Assembly (NCBI GenBank): GCA_900128395.1
Contig: LT649626.1
Coordinates: forward strand, 1-17,790
Length of the DNA stretch: 17,790 nucleotides
Direction: 5' to 3'
DNA from: Stramenopiles sp. TOSAG23-2
Lineage: Eukaryota > Sar
Under the pieces are notes generated by a model. The model was not told the origin of the DNA. It ran no database searches and saw only the letters and a list, made by a program, of their open reading frames with translations. How positions within the stretch are numbered: the stretch's first letter is position 1; each line of letters starts with the position of its first letter. The position numbers were made by a program, and so were the translations under genes. Shown here piece after piece: positions 1-7,667 of this stretch.

Positions 1-618
1 CATCCAGCGAGAAGACTTTATTTATTAATTGAAAGATATAAAAGAGAGTTTCCACATGGTACAGTGTATGGAGGCGTACCCACACCTATCGTATGTGCAT
101 GTCGACACGGACGTATGGATGATGTAGAATTATTTGCGAATCTTCATCCTTATCACAAGTATATTACTAATCGTGATGTGAATGGCTACAGAGATGATAT
201 GACATTGAAAGATATGGTGAGTCAAGTCGGTAGAATGAGTGGTGGTTGGGAATGTACACCTTTAATGATAGCTGCAAGACACGAACATTTCCAAATAGTT
301 AAATATTTAATTGAACAAGGTGAAGCTGATCCTAATATTGCAGATAGTGATGGATGGAATGCATTACATTATGCAGCAGAGACTAGCAGTACAAATATTG
401 AGTTGATTGAATTATTGTTAACTCATATGCCTCTTGCTAGTATTAATAAGAAGGTGAGGTACGGGGGATCCACTCCCCTGGACTTGGCATATACATATAA
501 TGATAGTCCAATTCGCCAAGAGATCATTGCACTTTTACGTTTAAAAGGTGGAAAAGCAAATTGTCATGATGTAAATGGTAGAAATGTAGGAGATGGTAAT
601 GGTGATTTAAATCATTAA
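1..618 (+). CDS. Ankyrin-repeat protein, 5' partial
   Basis: The frame is open from the first base, so the gene starts left of the window; the visible part is 205 residues ending in TAA at 616-618. A GTG at 64 is only an internal Val codon, not a start. Ankyrin repeats are visible: a helix pair around CTPLMIAARHEHFQIVKYLI (roughly residues 82-102), a second around GWNALHYAAE (about 118-128, followed by a LIELLLTHMP helix), and a degenerate third around STPLDLAYTY. The C-terminal tail is Gly/Asn/Asp-rich and non-repeat. Ankyrin repeats bind protein partners; nothing here shows which one, and the full domain set is unknown because the N-terminus is missing. The last 119 bp, including the stop, are repeated immediately downstream with only replacement changes. 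The gene converges on the minus-strand gene ending at 914. Confidence 0.85.
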   Translation, partial: HPARRLYLLIERYKREFPHGTVYGGVPTPIVCACRHGRMDDVELFANLHPYHKYITNRDVNGYRDDMTLKDMVSQVGRMSGGWECTPLMIAARHEHFQIVKYLIEQGEADPNIADSDGWNALHYAAETSSTNIELIELLLTHMPLASINKKVRYGGSTPLDLAYTYNDSPIRQEIIALLRLKGGKANCHDVNGRNVGDGNGDLNH

Positions 619-623
619 AATCA
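505..623 (+). repeat. Tandem duplication, copy 1 (gene tail)
   Basis: First copy of a 119-bp direct repeat, period 143 bp. It covers the last 37 codons and stop of the ankyrin gene plus five bases. Its first 57 bases match copy 2 exactly. The remainder differs from copy 2 at eight positions, all in six codons and all amino-acid changing. Confidence 0.9.
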
Positions 624-647
624 CACATTAAAGAGAGAACGCGAAGA

Positions 648-766
648 AGTCCAATTCGCCAAGAGATCATTGCACTTTTACGTTTAAAAGGTGGAAAAGC
701 AAATGATTTTGATGAAAATGGTAGATATGTAGGAGAAGGTAATGGTGATTTAAATGATTAAAATCA
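648..766 (+). pseudogene. Duplicated 3' end of the ankyrin gene (copy 2)
   Basis: Second copy of the ankyrin-gene tail, lying after the stop codon and 143 bp downstream of copy 1, so it is in a different frame from the gene. Its own frame is intact: it begins SPIRQEIIALLRLKGGKAN, continues with a changed tail (DFDENGRY then VGEGNGDLND) and ends in TAA at 759-761. It could be the remnant of a second ankyrin gene after unequal crossing-over, or an alternative last exon. No start codon or complete gene accompanies it. The 24-bp gap between copies (624-647) is purine-rich. Confidence 0.75.
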
Positions 767-770
767 ATAA

Positions 771-913
771 GAGAGGAGAGTTGTCATATTTTATACATGT
801 ACATAAAAAACATTTACTTTTAATATTCTTTAATTTAAGCTTTCAATCCCGTCTCTCATCGCTTTAAAATGTTTTTTCTGTAAACACGCGCTACAACAGA
901 TGTTCTTCTCTTC
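771..913. other. Convergent 3' spacer
   Basis: Remainder of the spacer between the ankyrin tail copy and the small membrane-protein gene. It has a GA-rich tract at 771-780 on the plus strand, and CT-rich stretches at 850-861 and 903-912 that read GA-rich on the sense strand of the minus gene. These probably lie in the two 3' UTRs. No ORF of note. Confidence 0.5.
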
Positions 914-1183
914 TTATGAAAACGCATTGTATTCCACTTCAGCTGTTATTACATTCCCATGTCTTAGTCGAAATTGATAGATATTTAGACAACAAGACAC
1001 TAAAAACAGTAATGCAAACAATATAATCATAATGACTAAGCCACCCACATCGCAATCGCCATCGAGATCCGGTGCACCATGATCATGCGCTGAATGGTTA
1101 GTACCATCATTATGTGCATGTATCTTAGTAACAACAAGGAAAAAACATAATAAGACAATGAAGATATGATTATTAATATTCAT
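914..1183 (-). CDS. Small His/Asp-rich single-pass membrane protein
   Basis: 89 residues from the ATG at 1183-1181 (A at -3). The frame can be extended only to a TTG, which would bury the signal peptide, so I reject that start. Residues 1-23 look like a cleavable signal peptide (hydrophobic IFIVLLCFFLVV, then TKIHA). A short exposed segment, about 22-46, holds five His (22, 24, 30, 33, 35) and several Asp. Residues 47-68 form one hydrophobic helix containing a Cys pair. The 20-residue tail ends EYNAFS. The layout predicts a type I membrane protein with a tiny luminal or extracellular domain able to bind metal; that function is inference. I recognise no family. It is divergent from the GtrA-like gene, with 425 bp between start codons. 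Such a small gene could be missed by automatic annotation. Confidence 0.65.
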   Translation of the reverse strand: MNINNHIFIVLLCFFLVVTKIHAHNDGTNHSAHDHGAPDLDGDCDVGGLVIMIILFALLFLVSCCLNIYQFRLRHGNVITAEVEYNAFS

Positions 1184-1608
1184 TTTGGTGTTAAAATAAT
1201 GATTAATAATATACTGTTGCAAATCCAATATATAATTTGTTCTTTCAAATATATTATATAATTGTATATATATTCTTTATTAATGTTTTTTTTTCGTGAT
1301 ATTAATAATAATATTCTTGAAATAGTATGTTTTCAATTTGTTTTCTTTCTTTTGATATCTTGTTAATATTCTTTTTCTATCTATCTACATATATACTTGT
1401 TGATATAATATATGTTTTTTAGTTCGTTTTAGTTCAATTTTTCAATGTGTTCGAACTATAGAACAAGAATATTTTGATTGTAGTATATAATAGTAATACG
1501 ACATAAGAAAATGAAAAGATAAAGTATATATATTACAAACAAATACTACAAATATAAAATAAAACAAAGTGAAAAGTAAAAAGCTTATAATTTTTATACA
1601 ACAAAAAC
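1184..1608. promoter_or_regulatory. Divergent intergenic promoter region
   Basis: 425 bp between the start codons of the small membrane-protein gene (-) and the GtrA-like gene (+). It is extremely AT-rich with short TA tracts near 1255-1275. A CTATCTATCTAC stretch at 1379-1390 reads as a TAGATAG repeat on the sense strand of the minus gene. No ORF with coding character was seen. Promoter role is inferred from position. Confidence 0.5.
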
Positions 1609-2046
1609 ATGAGTGAATGGTTTCGTAATACATTACCACAACCAATACGTTTTTTTATCTCTGGTGGCATTGGATCATATTTATTTTATTTATTAAATGA
1701 ACTAATTTTAAAAACTGTATCCATTCCATATCAACCAATCACAGTAGCTTTCTTTATTGCATATTTTATTTCGATTTTTTTACAATATTTTTTACATACA
1801 TATTTAGTCTTTGGTCCAGGTGGTGATTTTATCAAAGGTGTCATCTCATGTTATGCTGGATATTCTACTGCCTTGTTTTCAAGTGCACCAATTAATTATG
1901 GATTAGTAAATTATTTAAATTTCAATGCATCACAAGCATGGTTAGGAAGTTTAATAATAACAGGCGTTGCAAATTATTTTTTATTAACGTTTTTAATGGG
2001 TGGAGAAAAGAAAACAAAAGAAGATGAAGATGCAAAAAGATCATAG
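1609..2046 (+). CDS. GtrA-like multi-pass membrane protein
   Basis: 145 residues, ATG with A at -3, TAG stop. The protein is almost entirely hydrophobic with about four predicted helices (roughly 12-30, 42-65, 74-97, 108-132) and a short charged tail (GGEKKTKEDEDAKRS). Early RFFISGGIGSYLFYLLNELI, then YQPITVAFFIAYFISIFLQYFLHTYLVF, resembles the GtrA/DPMS family, in which the first helix carries a Gly-rich turn and the second ends in F..HR/YxVF. Family members are small four-helix proteins linked to membrane passage of polyprenyl-linked sugars, or of unknown role. Length is typical of the family. The assignment rests on pattern and topology only, so the function is tentative. It converges with the kinase gene, only 154 bp between stops. 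Confidence 0.7.
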   Translation: MSEWFRNTLPQPIRFFISGGIGSYLFYLLNELILKTVSIPYQPITVAFFIAYFISIFLQYFLHTYLVFGPGGDFIKGVISCYAGYSTALFSSAPINYGLVNYLNFNASQAWLGSLIITGVANYFLLTFLMGGEKKTKEDEDAKRS

Positions 2047-2200
2047 AGAAAAGTATATTGTGTATATAAAATATAACGATTTTTTAACAAACACTATAAA
2101 ACATTATAAAAACTACACTCGTGGTCGCTATTTTACACGCACGCACACGCAATGTGTCTCTCTCTGGCGTATAATCTCTCTCTTTTATTATGCATATTTA
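2047..2200. other. Short convergent 3' spacer
   Basis: 154 bp between the GtrA-like and kinase stop codons. It contains a CACGCACGCACACGC stretch near 2135-2149 and CT repeats at 2156-2165 and 2176-2184. The CT repeats read as GAGAGA on the sense strand of the kinase gene, close after its stop. The two 3' UTRs very likely abut or overlap. Confidence 0.45.
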
Positions 2201-3040
2201 TTATACACAGGGATACAATAAAAGTGTTGGTATATTTTGAAGAAGATTATTAGTATTTAATGTTTGAATTGCATTATTTATTCTTGTATGAATATGTAAA
2301 TCATTTTTTTCCCAATGTTTCGTTGATGCTTCTTTTGTTTTACCTTGTGTAACTCTACGTACAATAACACGTTCTTTACAAATATCAATTGGTGTATTTA
2401 ATATAATTAAACCATTTAATAATGCTTTGATTTGATCCCAATATGAATTATCATTTGTTAATAAATGTAAACCTTCAAAAAATATAATTTCATGATGTTT
2501 ATCTACACATATTTTATTTTGAACAGGATCATGTAAATTACGATCATATACAGGGAAAAAGATTTTATTTGCTTTCTCATTATTCATTTTCAATTTTGAT
2601 AAATCATTGTAAATAGACTTTACATCGATTGATAATAAATCACCTTTAATTGTACGTAATAATATATCTTTTGTACCTGGAATGAAATTTGAATTTAAAT
2701 ATTCATTTGTGAAATGATATCCATCCATACCAATAGTTATTGCTATATTGGAAGTATTTGTTTCTTCATTATTATTGTTCTGATTATTTAGATGTTTCTC
2801 AATAATTGAACAAAAACTGGATTTTCCAGCACCAGCACCACCAACAACACCTATAATAATTCTTCTCTTATATTTTTGTACATTATTATTATTATTACAA
2901 TTATCCTCCTCCTCATTTCCATGTCTTATTTTTTGTATAAATTCTTGACATTGTTTTAAAAATTTTTCAAAATATTCATTTATTTGTATTTCTTGGGGTA
3001 TTTCATCGATTTTAATGTTATATTTCGTTTGTTTTCTCAT
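2201..3040 (-). CDS. P-loop kinase, YFH7 / uridine-kinase-like
   Basis: 279 residues from the ATG at 3040-3038 (A at -3). The open frame continues upstream, but only to a GTG inside a CA repeat, and that part is low-complexity. Motifs in order: Walker A GGAGAGKSS (67-75); MDGYHF (105-110), matching the MDG(F/Y)H substrate-side motif of the phosphoribulokinase/uridine-kinase/YFH7 group; PVYDRNLHDPV (163-173), like their FDH..xDPV element; EGLHLL (189-194), the Walker-B-like strand; and CKERVIVRRVTQG (221-233), an Arg-rich lid. This predicts a soluble ATP-dependent small-molecule kinase. The substrate (nucleoside, pantothenate, glycerate or other) cannot be read from the sequence. An Asn-rich insert lies before the Walker A. 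The gene diverges from the ankyrin/coiled-coil gene. Confidence 0.8.
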   Translation of the reverse strand: MRKQTKYNIKIDEIPQEIQINEYFEKFLKQCQEFIQKIRHGNEEEDNCNNNNNVQKYKRRIIIGVVGGAGAGKSSFCSIIEKHLNNQNNNNEETNTSNIAITIGMDGYHFTNEYLNSNFIPGTKDILLRTIKGDLLSIDVKSIYNDLSKLKMNNEKANKIFFPVYDRNLHDPVQNKICVDKHHEIIFFEGLHLLTNDNSYWDQIKALLNGLIILNTPIDICKERVIVRRVTQGKTKEASTKHWEKNDLHIHTRINNAIQTLNTNNLLQNIPTLLLYPCV

Positions 3041-3094
3041 CCTTCTCTTATTATTATCATCATCCGCAGCGGGGTAATATGATTTATAAATACA

Positions 3095-3111
3095 ATATAT
3101 ATATATATATA
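3095..3111. repeat. AT dinucleotide tract
   Basis: Alternating AT run just upstream of the kinase start codon. Simple repeat, likely length-variable. Confidence 0.9.
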
Positions 3112-3126
3112 CTTTTTCTTTTCCGT

Positions 3127-3143
3127 CACACACACACACACAC
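3127..3143. repeat. CA dinucleotide microsatellite
   Basis: Uninterrupted CA run of about eight units, followed closely by a minus-strand ATG whose frame runs through the repeat to a TGA. Confidence 0.9.
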
Positions 3144-3440
3144 TCATTTATTTATATATATGTATATGTTTATGTTTTTGCGCTTTGTTTTGTCCTTGGA
3201 GAATTGTATTATATACCTTAAACTAAAGTGAGTTTACCGATTCTATTTAATGCTATATTATGAATAGTTGATGTACCGCTTTAATTAATTTTTACATTGT
3301 ACTTGATTGTATTATTAATACACCTTAATTACGGATGCGCTCCAATGCTATGGCCTTGCTATTCGTTCTTCAACTTACACACATTTTTTTTAATATACTA
3401 CCCTTTTACATCATACATACAGTATATATATAGGTATATA

Positions 3441-3457
3441 TAGATAGATAGATAGAT
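3441..3457 (+). repeat. TAGA tetranucleotide repeat
   Basis: About four TAGA units, roughly 50-65 bp upstream of the ATG at 3509. Similar TAGATA stretches occur on the sense strand before several other genes in this window. Confidence 0.8.
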
Positions 3458-3508
3458 GGGAAAAGAAACAACGACAACGACGATCAACATATAAAAAAAA
3501 AACAAATC

Positions 3509-5968
3509 ATGTCATCGTCATCATCATTAATCACATTAGCGCCAACAATAATAACGGATGGAATATTAGATTCGCAATTTAATTATTGCTATGTATATTT
3601 GTATAATAGAAAATTGCAATATATAAAAGATTTAACGGAGGAGGAAATATTAGCAAAGAAAAAGAAGAAAGCTCTTCAACAATTACAATCATCATCAATA
3701 GAACAGAAAGAAAATAGTATTGATGAAGTTATAGAAGATGAATTGGAAAAAGATGAAGAAGAACATTGTATATACAATATGTTTTTACCACAATATAATA
3801 TTACTATGAATATATTTAAATTAAATATACCAGAAGAACAACAGGATAATACAAATTTAAATCAAACTTCAGAAATTCAATTACCTATGGCACTAGTACA
3901 AGAACAATCAAAGGAAGAAATTCGTAATAATAATAACAATATTAAAAATGACGAAGAACAGGTTACAAATTACATCATAAGATTTATGGAAGGGGAAGAT
4001 GAAGAAACACCATTTAAATTAATTGATTTAGCAAATCATACCAATTCTGCAAATTTCTTTGTTGATATGCGTAAATTTAAAAAAAAATTAATCAAAAAAT
4101 ATGAAAAAATACTTAAAAATGAAATAAAACCAGCATTACAAATTGCATGGAGTGCAGCAAAACATTTACATATTTGTCAAATTAAATCAAAAAGTAAATA
4201 TATACAAAAACATCCATATTATGATTTAAAAACAATTATTGAAGAAGATCCACACAAGGAATATTTAACATCATTGCATGATATGAAACCAAATCGTTGG
4301 CCATATGCTACAATGAAAGATATCATTAAATTGCATAAAAAAGATAAGAAACAAATATTTAAACGTCGATTTGGAAAATTACCTTTACATATTGCTATCT
4401 TGATGGGTGCACCATATGAAATAATATTGGCGGTTTATAAATTAAATGAAGCTGCAATAAAAGAAATTGAATATGAAGATAAATATACAACATTGCATTT
4501 AGCAATATATGCATCTCAAACACGCGAAGTTGTGAAATTTGTATTAGAAAAATGCCCACAAAATATTAAAGTAGAAGATAAATATGGTGAATATCCAATT
4601 CATTTAACACATAATGATGAGACATTGTTTACGTTAGTCGATTATTTCGTTCAAAAACATGATCTTGTATTAAATAATGATAAAAGTAATAGATTAAAAC
4701 AACAGATTGATCAAGTAAATGATGAGAAATTGAAATTAGATATCGATTTAACAAATTTAAATGCTGGATTAGAGTTTTTAAATGGTAAATTAAAGAAATA
4801 TATGGAGAAACAACAGCAACAACAACAAAATGATAATAATGAAAAAAACAAAAAACGAGAAACAAAAATATACAAAATGGAAAATCTAGTACAGACCAAA
4901 GAAAATGAAATTAAAAATACAACTGAAACTTTAAACAAAGCATCAATACAACTTGTGGAATTAAAGGAGAAATTAAAGAAACAAGAAGAATTTGAAGAAG
5001 GTGATTATAGTAAATTAGGTAAATTATTAGGTTGCCATAAAGAAAATAAAAAGGGAGAATTGCCATTATTAACTGCAGTTGCTTTAGGTTCATCAGAAAA
5101 AGCAGTTAATTTATTGTACAATGTTTATAAAAAAGGATTATATGATGTAGATAGATGGGGATATAATGTCATTCATTATGCAACGGAAAAACCGGAAGCA
5201 AATGAATTATTAGATCATTTACTAGATAATTATCCGATTAAACAAAAAGATAATATTGTTGGTAAAGATGGTGAAATTATTAAATTAGGCTATCCATCGA
5301 ATCGTCGCCTTTCCATTGCAAGAAATAAATTAGGTTATAGACCTTTAGATATTGCACGGTTATCTGCTAATCAAGATAGTGGCCTAGCATTAATAATTGA
5401 ACAACGTCGTCAATATATTAAAAAACAAGAAAAATTGATTAAAGTATGTGATAAAAAAATAGCAGATATCAAAACAAAGTTACAATTATTACCAGATGAG
5501 GATAATAATGTTGATAACACATCCATAGTTGCCGAAATGAAAAAAATTCAAGATGTATGGAAACGTCGAAAAAAAAATTATGAAAAAGAAATTAAATATT
5601 TTCAAAATTCAATTGATAATCCTTGTATTAGTTCATCATTATCTATACGTAAATATTGTAAATGTAATGATAAAATACCATGTATCGTACATACAGAGCC
5701 ATCACGAATGTTTAGTATTTGTACAAAACATAATTTTTTAACACAAACAAATTTACCAATACGAATGAATCATAAAGATGGTAGTATTATACCAAATCAA
5801 TATTCTTGTAAATCATGTACACTTGTAAATTTTTTAAAGTATCAACCACATGCACCAATTGCAAAAAAAATAAATAATAATAATAAAAAAGAAGCAGAAA
5901 AACTACCTGATATAAATAATGGTAATAGTAGTCCAAAACAAAAATTTGTTAAAGTAAATAGTTCGTAG
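3509..5968 (+). CDS. Ankyrin / coiled-coil / Cys-cluster protein
   Basis: 819 residues, ATG with A at -3, TAG stop. An N-terminal segment (1-30) precedes acidic and Asn/Gln-rich linkers (to about 160). Ankyrin repeats start near 285 (FGKLPLHIAILMGAPYEII, then YTTLHLAIYASQTREVVKFV, then GEYPIHLTHND). A long charged coiled coil with a Gln run covers about 389-498. A second ankyrin block lies at about 509-625 (GELPLLTAVALGSSEKAV, WGYNVIHYATEKPEANELL, GYRPLDIARLSANQD), with another coil at 632-705. The C-terminus (about 706-775) has an ordered Cys/His cluster: C-x-C-x5-C-x2-H, then C-x2-H, then C-x2-C, which could bind zinc. The layout suggests a scaffold protein, inferred only. No enzyme motif. 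I do not recognise the family; the Cys/His module may be unnamed. It converges on the WW/PLAC8 gene. Confidence 0.85.
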   Translation: MSSSSSLITLAPTIITDGILDSQFNYCYVYLYNRKLQYIKDLTEEEILAKKKKKALQQLQSSSIEQKENSIDEVIEDELEKDEEEHCIYNMFLPQYNITMNIFKLNIPEEQQDNTNLNQTSEIQLPMALVQEQSKEEIRNNNNNIKNDEEQVTNYIIRFMEGEDEETPFKLIDLANHTNSANFFVDMRKFKKKLIKKYEKILKNEIKPALQIAWSAAKHLHICQIKSKSKYIQKHPYYDLKTIIEEDPHKEYLTSLHDMKPNRWPYATMKDIIKLHKKDKKQIFKRRFGKLPLHIAILMGAPYEIILAVYKLNEAAIKEIEYEDKYTTLHLAIYASQTREVVKFVLEKCPQNIKVEDKYGEYPIHLTHNDETLFTLVDYFVQKHDLVLNNDKSNRLKQQIDQVNDEKLKLDIDLTNLNAGLEFLNGKLKKYMEKQQQQQQNDNNEKNKKRETKIYKMENLVQTKENEIKNTTETLNKASIQLVELKEKLKKQEEFEEGDYSKLGKLLGCHKENKKGELPLLTAVALGSSEKAVNLLYNVYKKGLYDVDRWGYNVIHYATEKPEANELLDHLLDNYPIKQKDNIVGKDGEIIKLGYPSNRRLSIARNKLGYRPLDIARLSANQDSGLALIIEQRRQYIKKQEKLIKVCDKKIADIKTKLQLLPDEDNNVDNTSIVAEMKKIQDVWKRRKKNYEKEIKYFQNSIDNPCISSSLSIRKYCKCNDKIPCIVHTEPSRMFSICTKHNFLTQTNLPIRMNHKDGSIIPNQYSCKSCTLVNFLKYQPHAPIAKKINNNNKKEAEKLPDINNGNSSPKQKFVKVNSS

Positions 5969-6368
5969 AGAGAACGGAGGAGAAGGGGGAAGAGGAAGAG
6001 AATTTTAATTACGAAGTGATATGATATATTGAGAGAGAAGAGAGAGAAAGAGAGAGAATATTTTAATTTAAAAAGACCCCAATATATCAAAAACTCAAAA
6101 TATTCGTAAAAATATTAAATGGTGTGTTATAGTATATATATATATGATATAGTTCGTGTATTTCAATTTTACTGGTGTATACAACAGATAATTTTTAAAA
6201 AGAAGATTATATGGATACTCTCGTAATATTTAAAAACATTTTGTATCATATCATAGATTCACGATTCACACATGTTCGTATTTCGTATTTTTATAATTAA
6301 AACACGACGACAAATAAAATTTTATATTTTTTTATAAAAAAAAGCACATCTGGTCAAATCACACATCA
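5969..6368. other. Convergent 3' spacer with GA tracts
   Basis: 400 bp between stop codons. GA-rich tracts follow the plus-strand stop (5969-6003 and 6031-6058). TTCGTAAA lies at 6103-6110, an alternating TA stretch at about 6133-6145, and further CGTA words near 6272-6285. No ORF with coding character. These probably hold the 3' UTRs and transcript ends of both genes. Confidence 0.5.
6031..6058 (+). repeat. GA-rich purine tract
   Basis: Nearly pure GAGAGA stretch about 65 bp downstream of the ankyrin/coiled-coil stop codon; likely within the 3' UTR. Confidence 0.85.
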
Positions 6369-7640
6369 TCAACGTGTCATTTCCATTGTATCTGGCGCAC
6401 CAATAAAATCCGTCGTACCATCGTAACCTACGTTTCGGATACCTCTACCTATTTGACTTAATGTACAAAAATGACAACAACATGAAGCACAGTAATCTAC
6501 AACCCATGGTTCCTTCGGTAAACCAACTAATTCACGAAATTTTGCCCGTTGCCATGTTAACATCAGCATTGGACCACAGACTGGTATGACACAACTACAT
6601 GCATAACATAGGCAACATAAAAATCCCATATCATTACGTTCATCGATATACCTTTCATTACAACCATATTGTATACATGGCATGAAAAATGAACATACAC
6701 ATATATCAGCTTCTTTATAAAATCCTACTAAATCAAACGAATCATCCATAGTTTCTGCACCAGGGTTATTTCGTGATTTGATGGGTCTACCTTCATATTC
6801 CCATGGAAAAGCACATGGTTTGCACCACCATTTTCCACATTCACACAAACTACATTTTTCTACCATAAAATCTAACATTTTACTTGTCACTTGATCATAT
6901 CTAGCAGCAGCTGCTTCTGCTTTTTTCGCAGCTTCCCTTGCAGCAATTTCCGCTTGTGCTCTCCTACCCATCATAAATGGTGTTTTTTCATCACCATCCT
7001 CATCATCTCCTTTTTTTCTACGTTTTACAGCAGATGCTAATCCTGCTTGTACACCACCCATCACTGCATTGCCTTGAGGGCTTCTACTACCACCACCAAA
7101 TCCACCTGCACCTAATCCTCCTAAACCAGCTAATTGATTTCCACCACCAGCCCGTTTTGCTTTGAACGCTTCTAACTTTGCTTGTTTCTCCGCTTTTGCA
7201 CGTTTTTCCGCTCTTTTCTTTTCTTTATCTAACGCTTTGTATTTATCTGGATTTTGTTTTCTATCCCAATCAATCCATTCTTGGGGTGGGTCCCACACCG
7301 TTTCAAACGTCGTTGTATGATAATAATAATTTTGCTGGCTATGTGGGTCTAATGTTGCTACCCAATCGCATCCACTTTCATTTGGATGTGCTGCTAACTG
7401 TTTCATAGAACGTCTTTTTCTTAATTCACCACGTGCAACTTTTGCACGATAATTTCTTTGTATCATTTTCGTTGCTTTTAACATTTTTAAGCCATCGCCA
7501 ACAGACAATGCACCTTCATCCTCATCTTTAAAGTTCGCTGGCCTATCCCAAGACGTTTCATATGTTACAACATTATAATAGTAATATGCTTTACTACCTG
7601 GATCGAATACTTTGGCCCATTGGTTTTCTTCTTCCGACAT
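6369..7640 (-). CDS. WW-IQ-WW-PLAC8 fusion protein
   Basis: 423 residues from the ATG at 7640-7638 (G at -3), TGA stop; the frame runs upstream only to a TTG. Domains in order: WW 1 (8-34, W8 and W31-D-R-P34, aromatic YYYY core); an IQ-like calmodulin-binding motif (about 57-76, IQRNYRAKVARGELRKRR); WW 2 (93-119, W93 and W116-DPP); a Lys/Ala-rich helix (134-163); a Gly-rich linker (165-185); an Ala-rich helix (226-248); and a Cys-rich PLAC8 domain (about 263-402) ending in D-Y-C-x2-CCC-x2-C-x-L-S-Q-I-G-R. WW domains bind Pro-rich ligands and IQ motifs bind calmodulin. PLAC8 proteins are membrane-associated, with roles in cell size and metal handling in plants and animals. Together this suggests a calcium-responsive adaptor at a membrane, which is inference. 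A polypyrimidine-AG just upstream may be a 5' UTR splice acceptor. Confidence 0.88.
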   Translation of the reverse strand: MSEEENQWAKVFDPGSKAYYYYNVVTYETSWDRPANFKDEDEGALSVGDGLKMLKATKMIQRNYRAKVARGELRKRRSMKQLAAHPNESGCDWVATLDPHSQQNYYYHTTTFETVWDPPQEWIDWDRKQNPDKYKALDKEKKRAEKRAKAEKQAKLEAFKAKRAGGGNQLAGLGGLGAGGFGGGSRSPQGNAVMGGVQAGLASAVKRRKKGDDEDGDEKTPFMMGRRAQAEIAAREAAKKAEAAAARYDQVTSKMLDFMVEKCSLCECGKWWCKPCAFPWEYEGRPIKSRNNPGAETMDDSFDLVGFYKEADICVCSFFMPCIQYGCNERYIDERNDMGFLCCLCYACSCVIPVCGPMLMLTWQRAKFRELVGLPKEPWVVDYCASCCCHFCTLSQIGRGIRNVGYDGTTDFIGAPDTMEMTR

Positions 7641-7667
7641 AACTAAACTAAAAAGAAAAGAAAAAAA
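7641..7667 (-). promoter_or_regulatory. Possible 5' UTR splice acceptor
   Basis: On the minus strand a 17-base T/C run (7667-7651) with one G ends in TTTTTAG, followed by seven bases and the ATG at 7640. This is a textbook polypyrimidine-AG acceptor, so the leader may be spliced. The donor was not identified. Confidence 0.35.

Larger units (their letters stand above)
3041..3508. promoter_or_regulatory. Divergent promoter region with microsatellites
   Basis: 468 bp between kinase (-) and ankyrin/coiled-coil (+) start codons. It contains an AT tract (3095-3111), a CA tract (3127-3143), a TA-rich stretch (3422-3442) and a TAGA repeat (about 3441-3457) close upstream of the plus gene. The heptamer AATGCTA occurs at 3249-3255 and 3344-3350. 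A seven-codon upstream ORF on the minus strand starts with ATG at 3147 and reads through the CA repeat. Promoter role is inferred. Confidence 0.5.

Noticed and set aside
1442-1645. 67-codon minus-strand frame across the GtrA-like start
   Set aside because: Low-complexity Phe/Tyr-rich translation of an AT-rich promoter, overlapping a real start codon.
2000-2221. 73-codon plus-strand ORF overlapping the GtrA-like 3' end
   Set aside because: It overlaps the GtrA-like tail in another frame and then translates AT-rich spacer; no domain features.
3038-3139. N-terminal extension of the kinase to a GTG
   Set aside because: The added residues come from AT and CA repeats and no ATG is present; the ATG at 3040 has A at -3 and leaves all kinase motifs intact.
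5395-5401. TAGCATT inside the ankyrin/coiled-coil gene
   Set aside because: A single coding occurrence is expected by chance, so it was not counted as a regulatory site.
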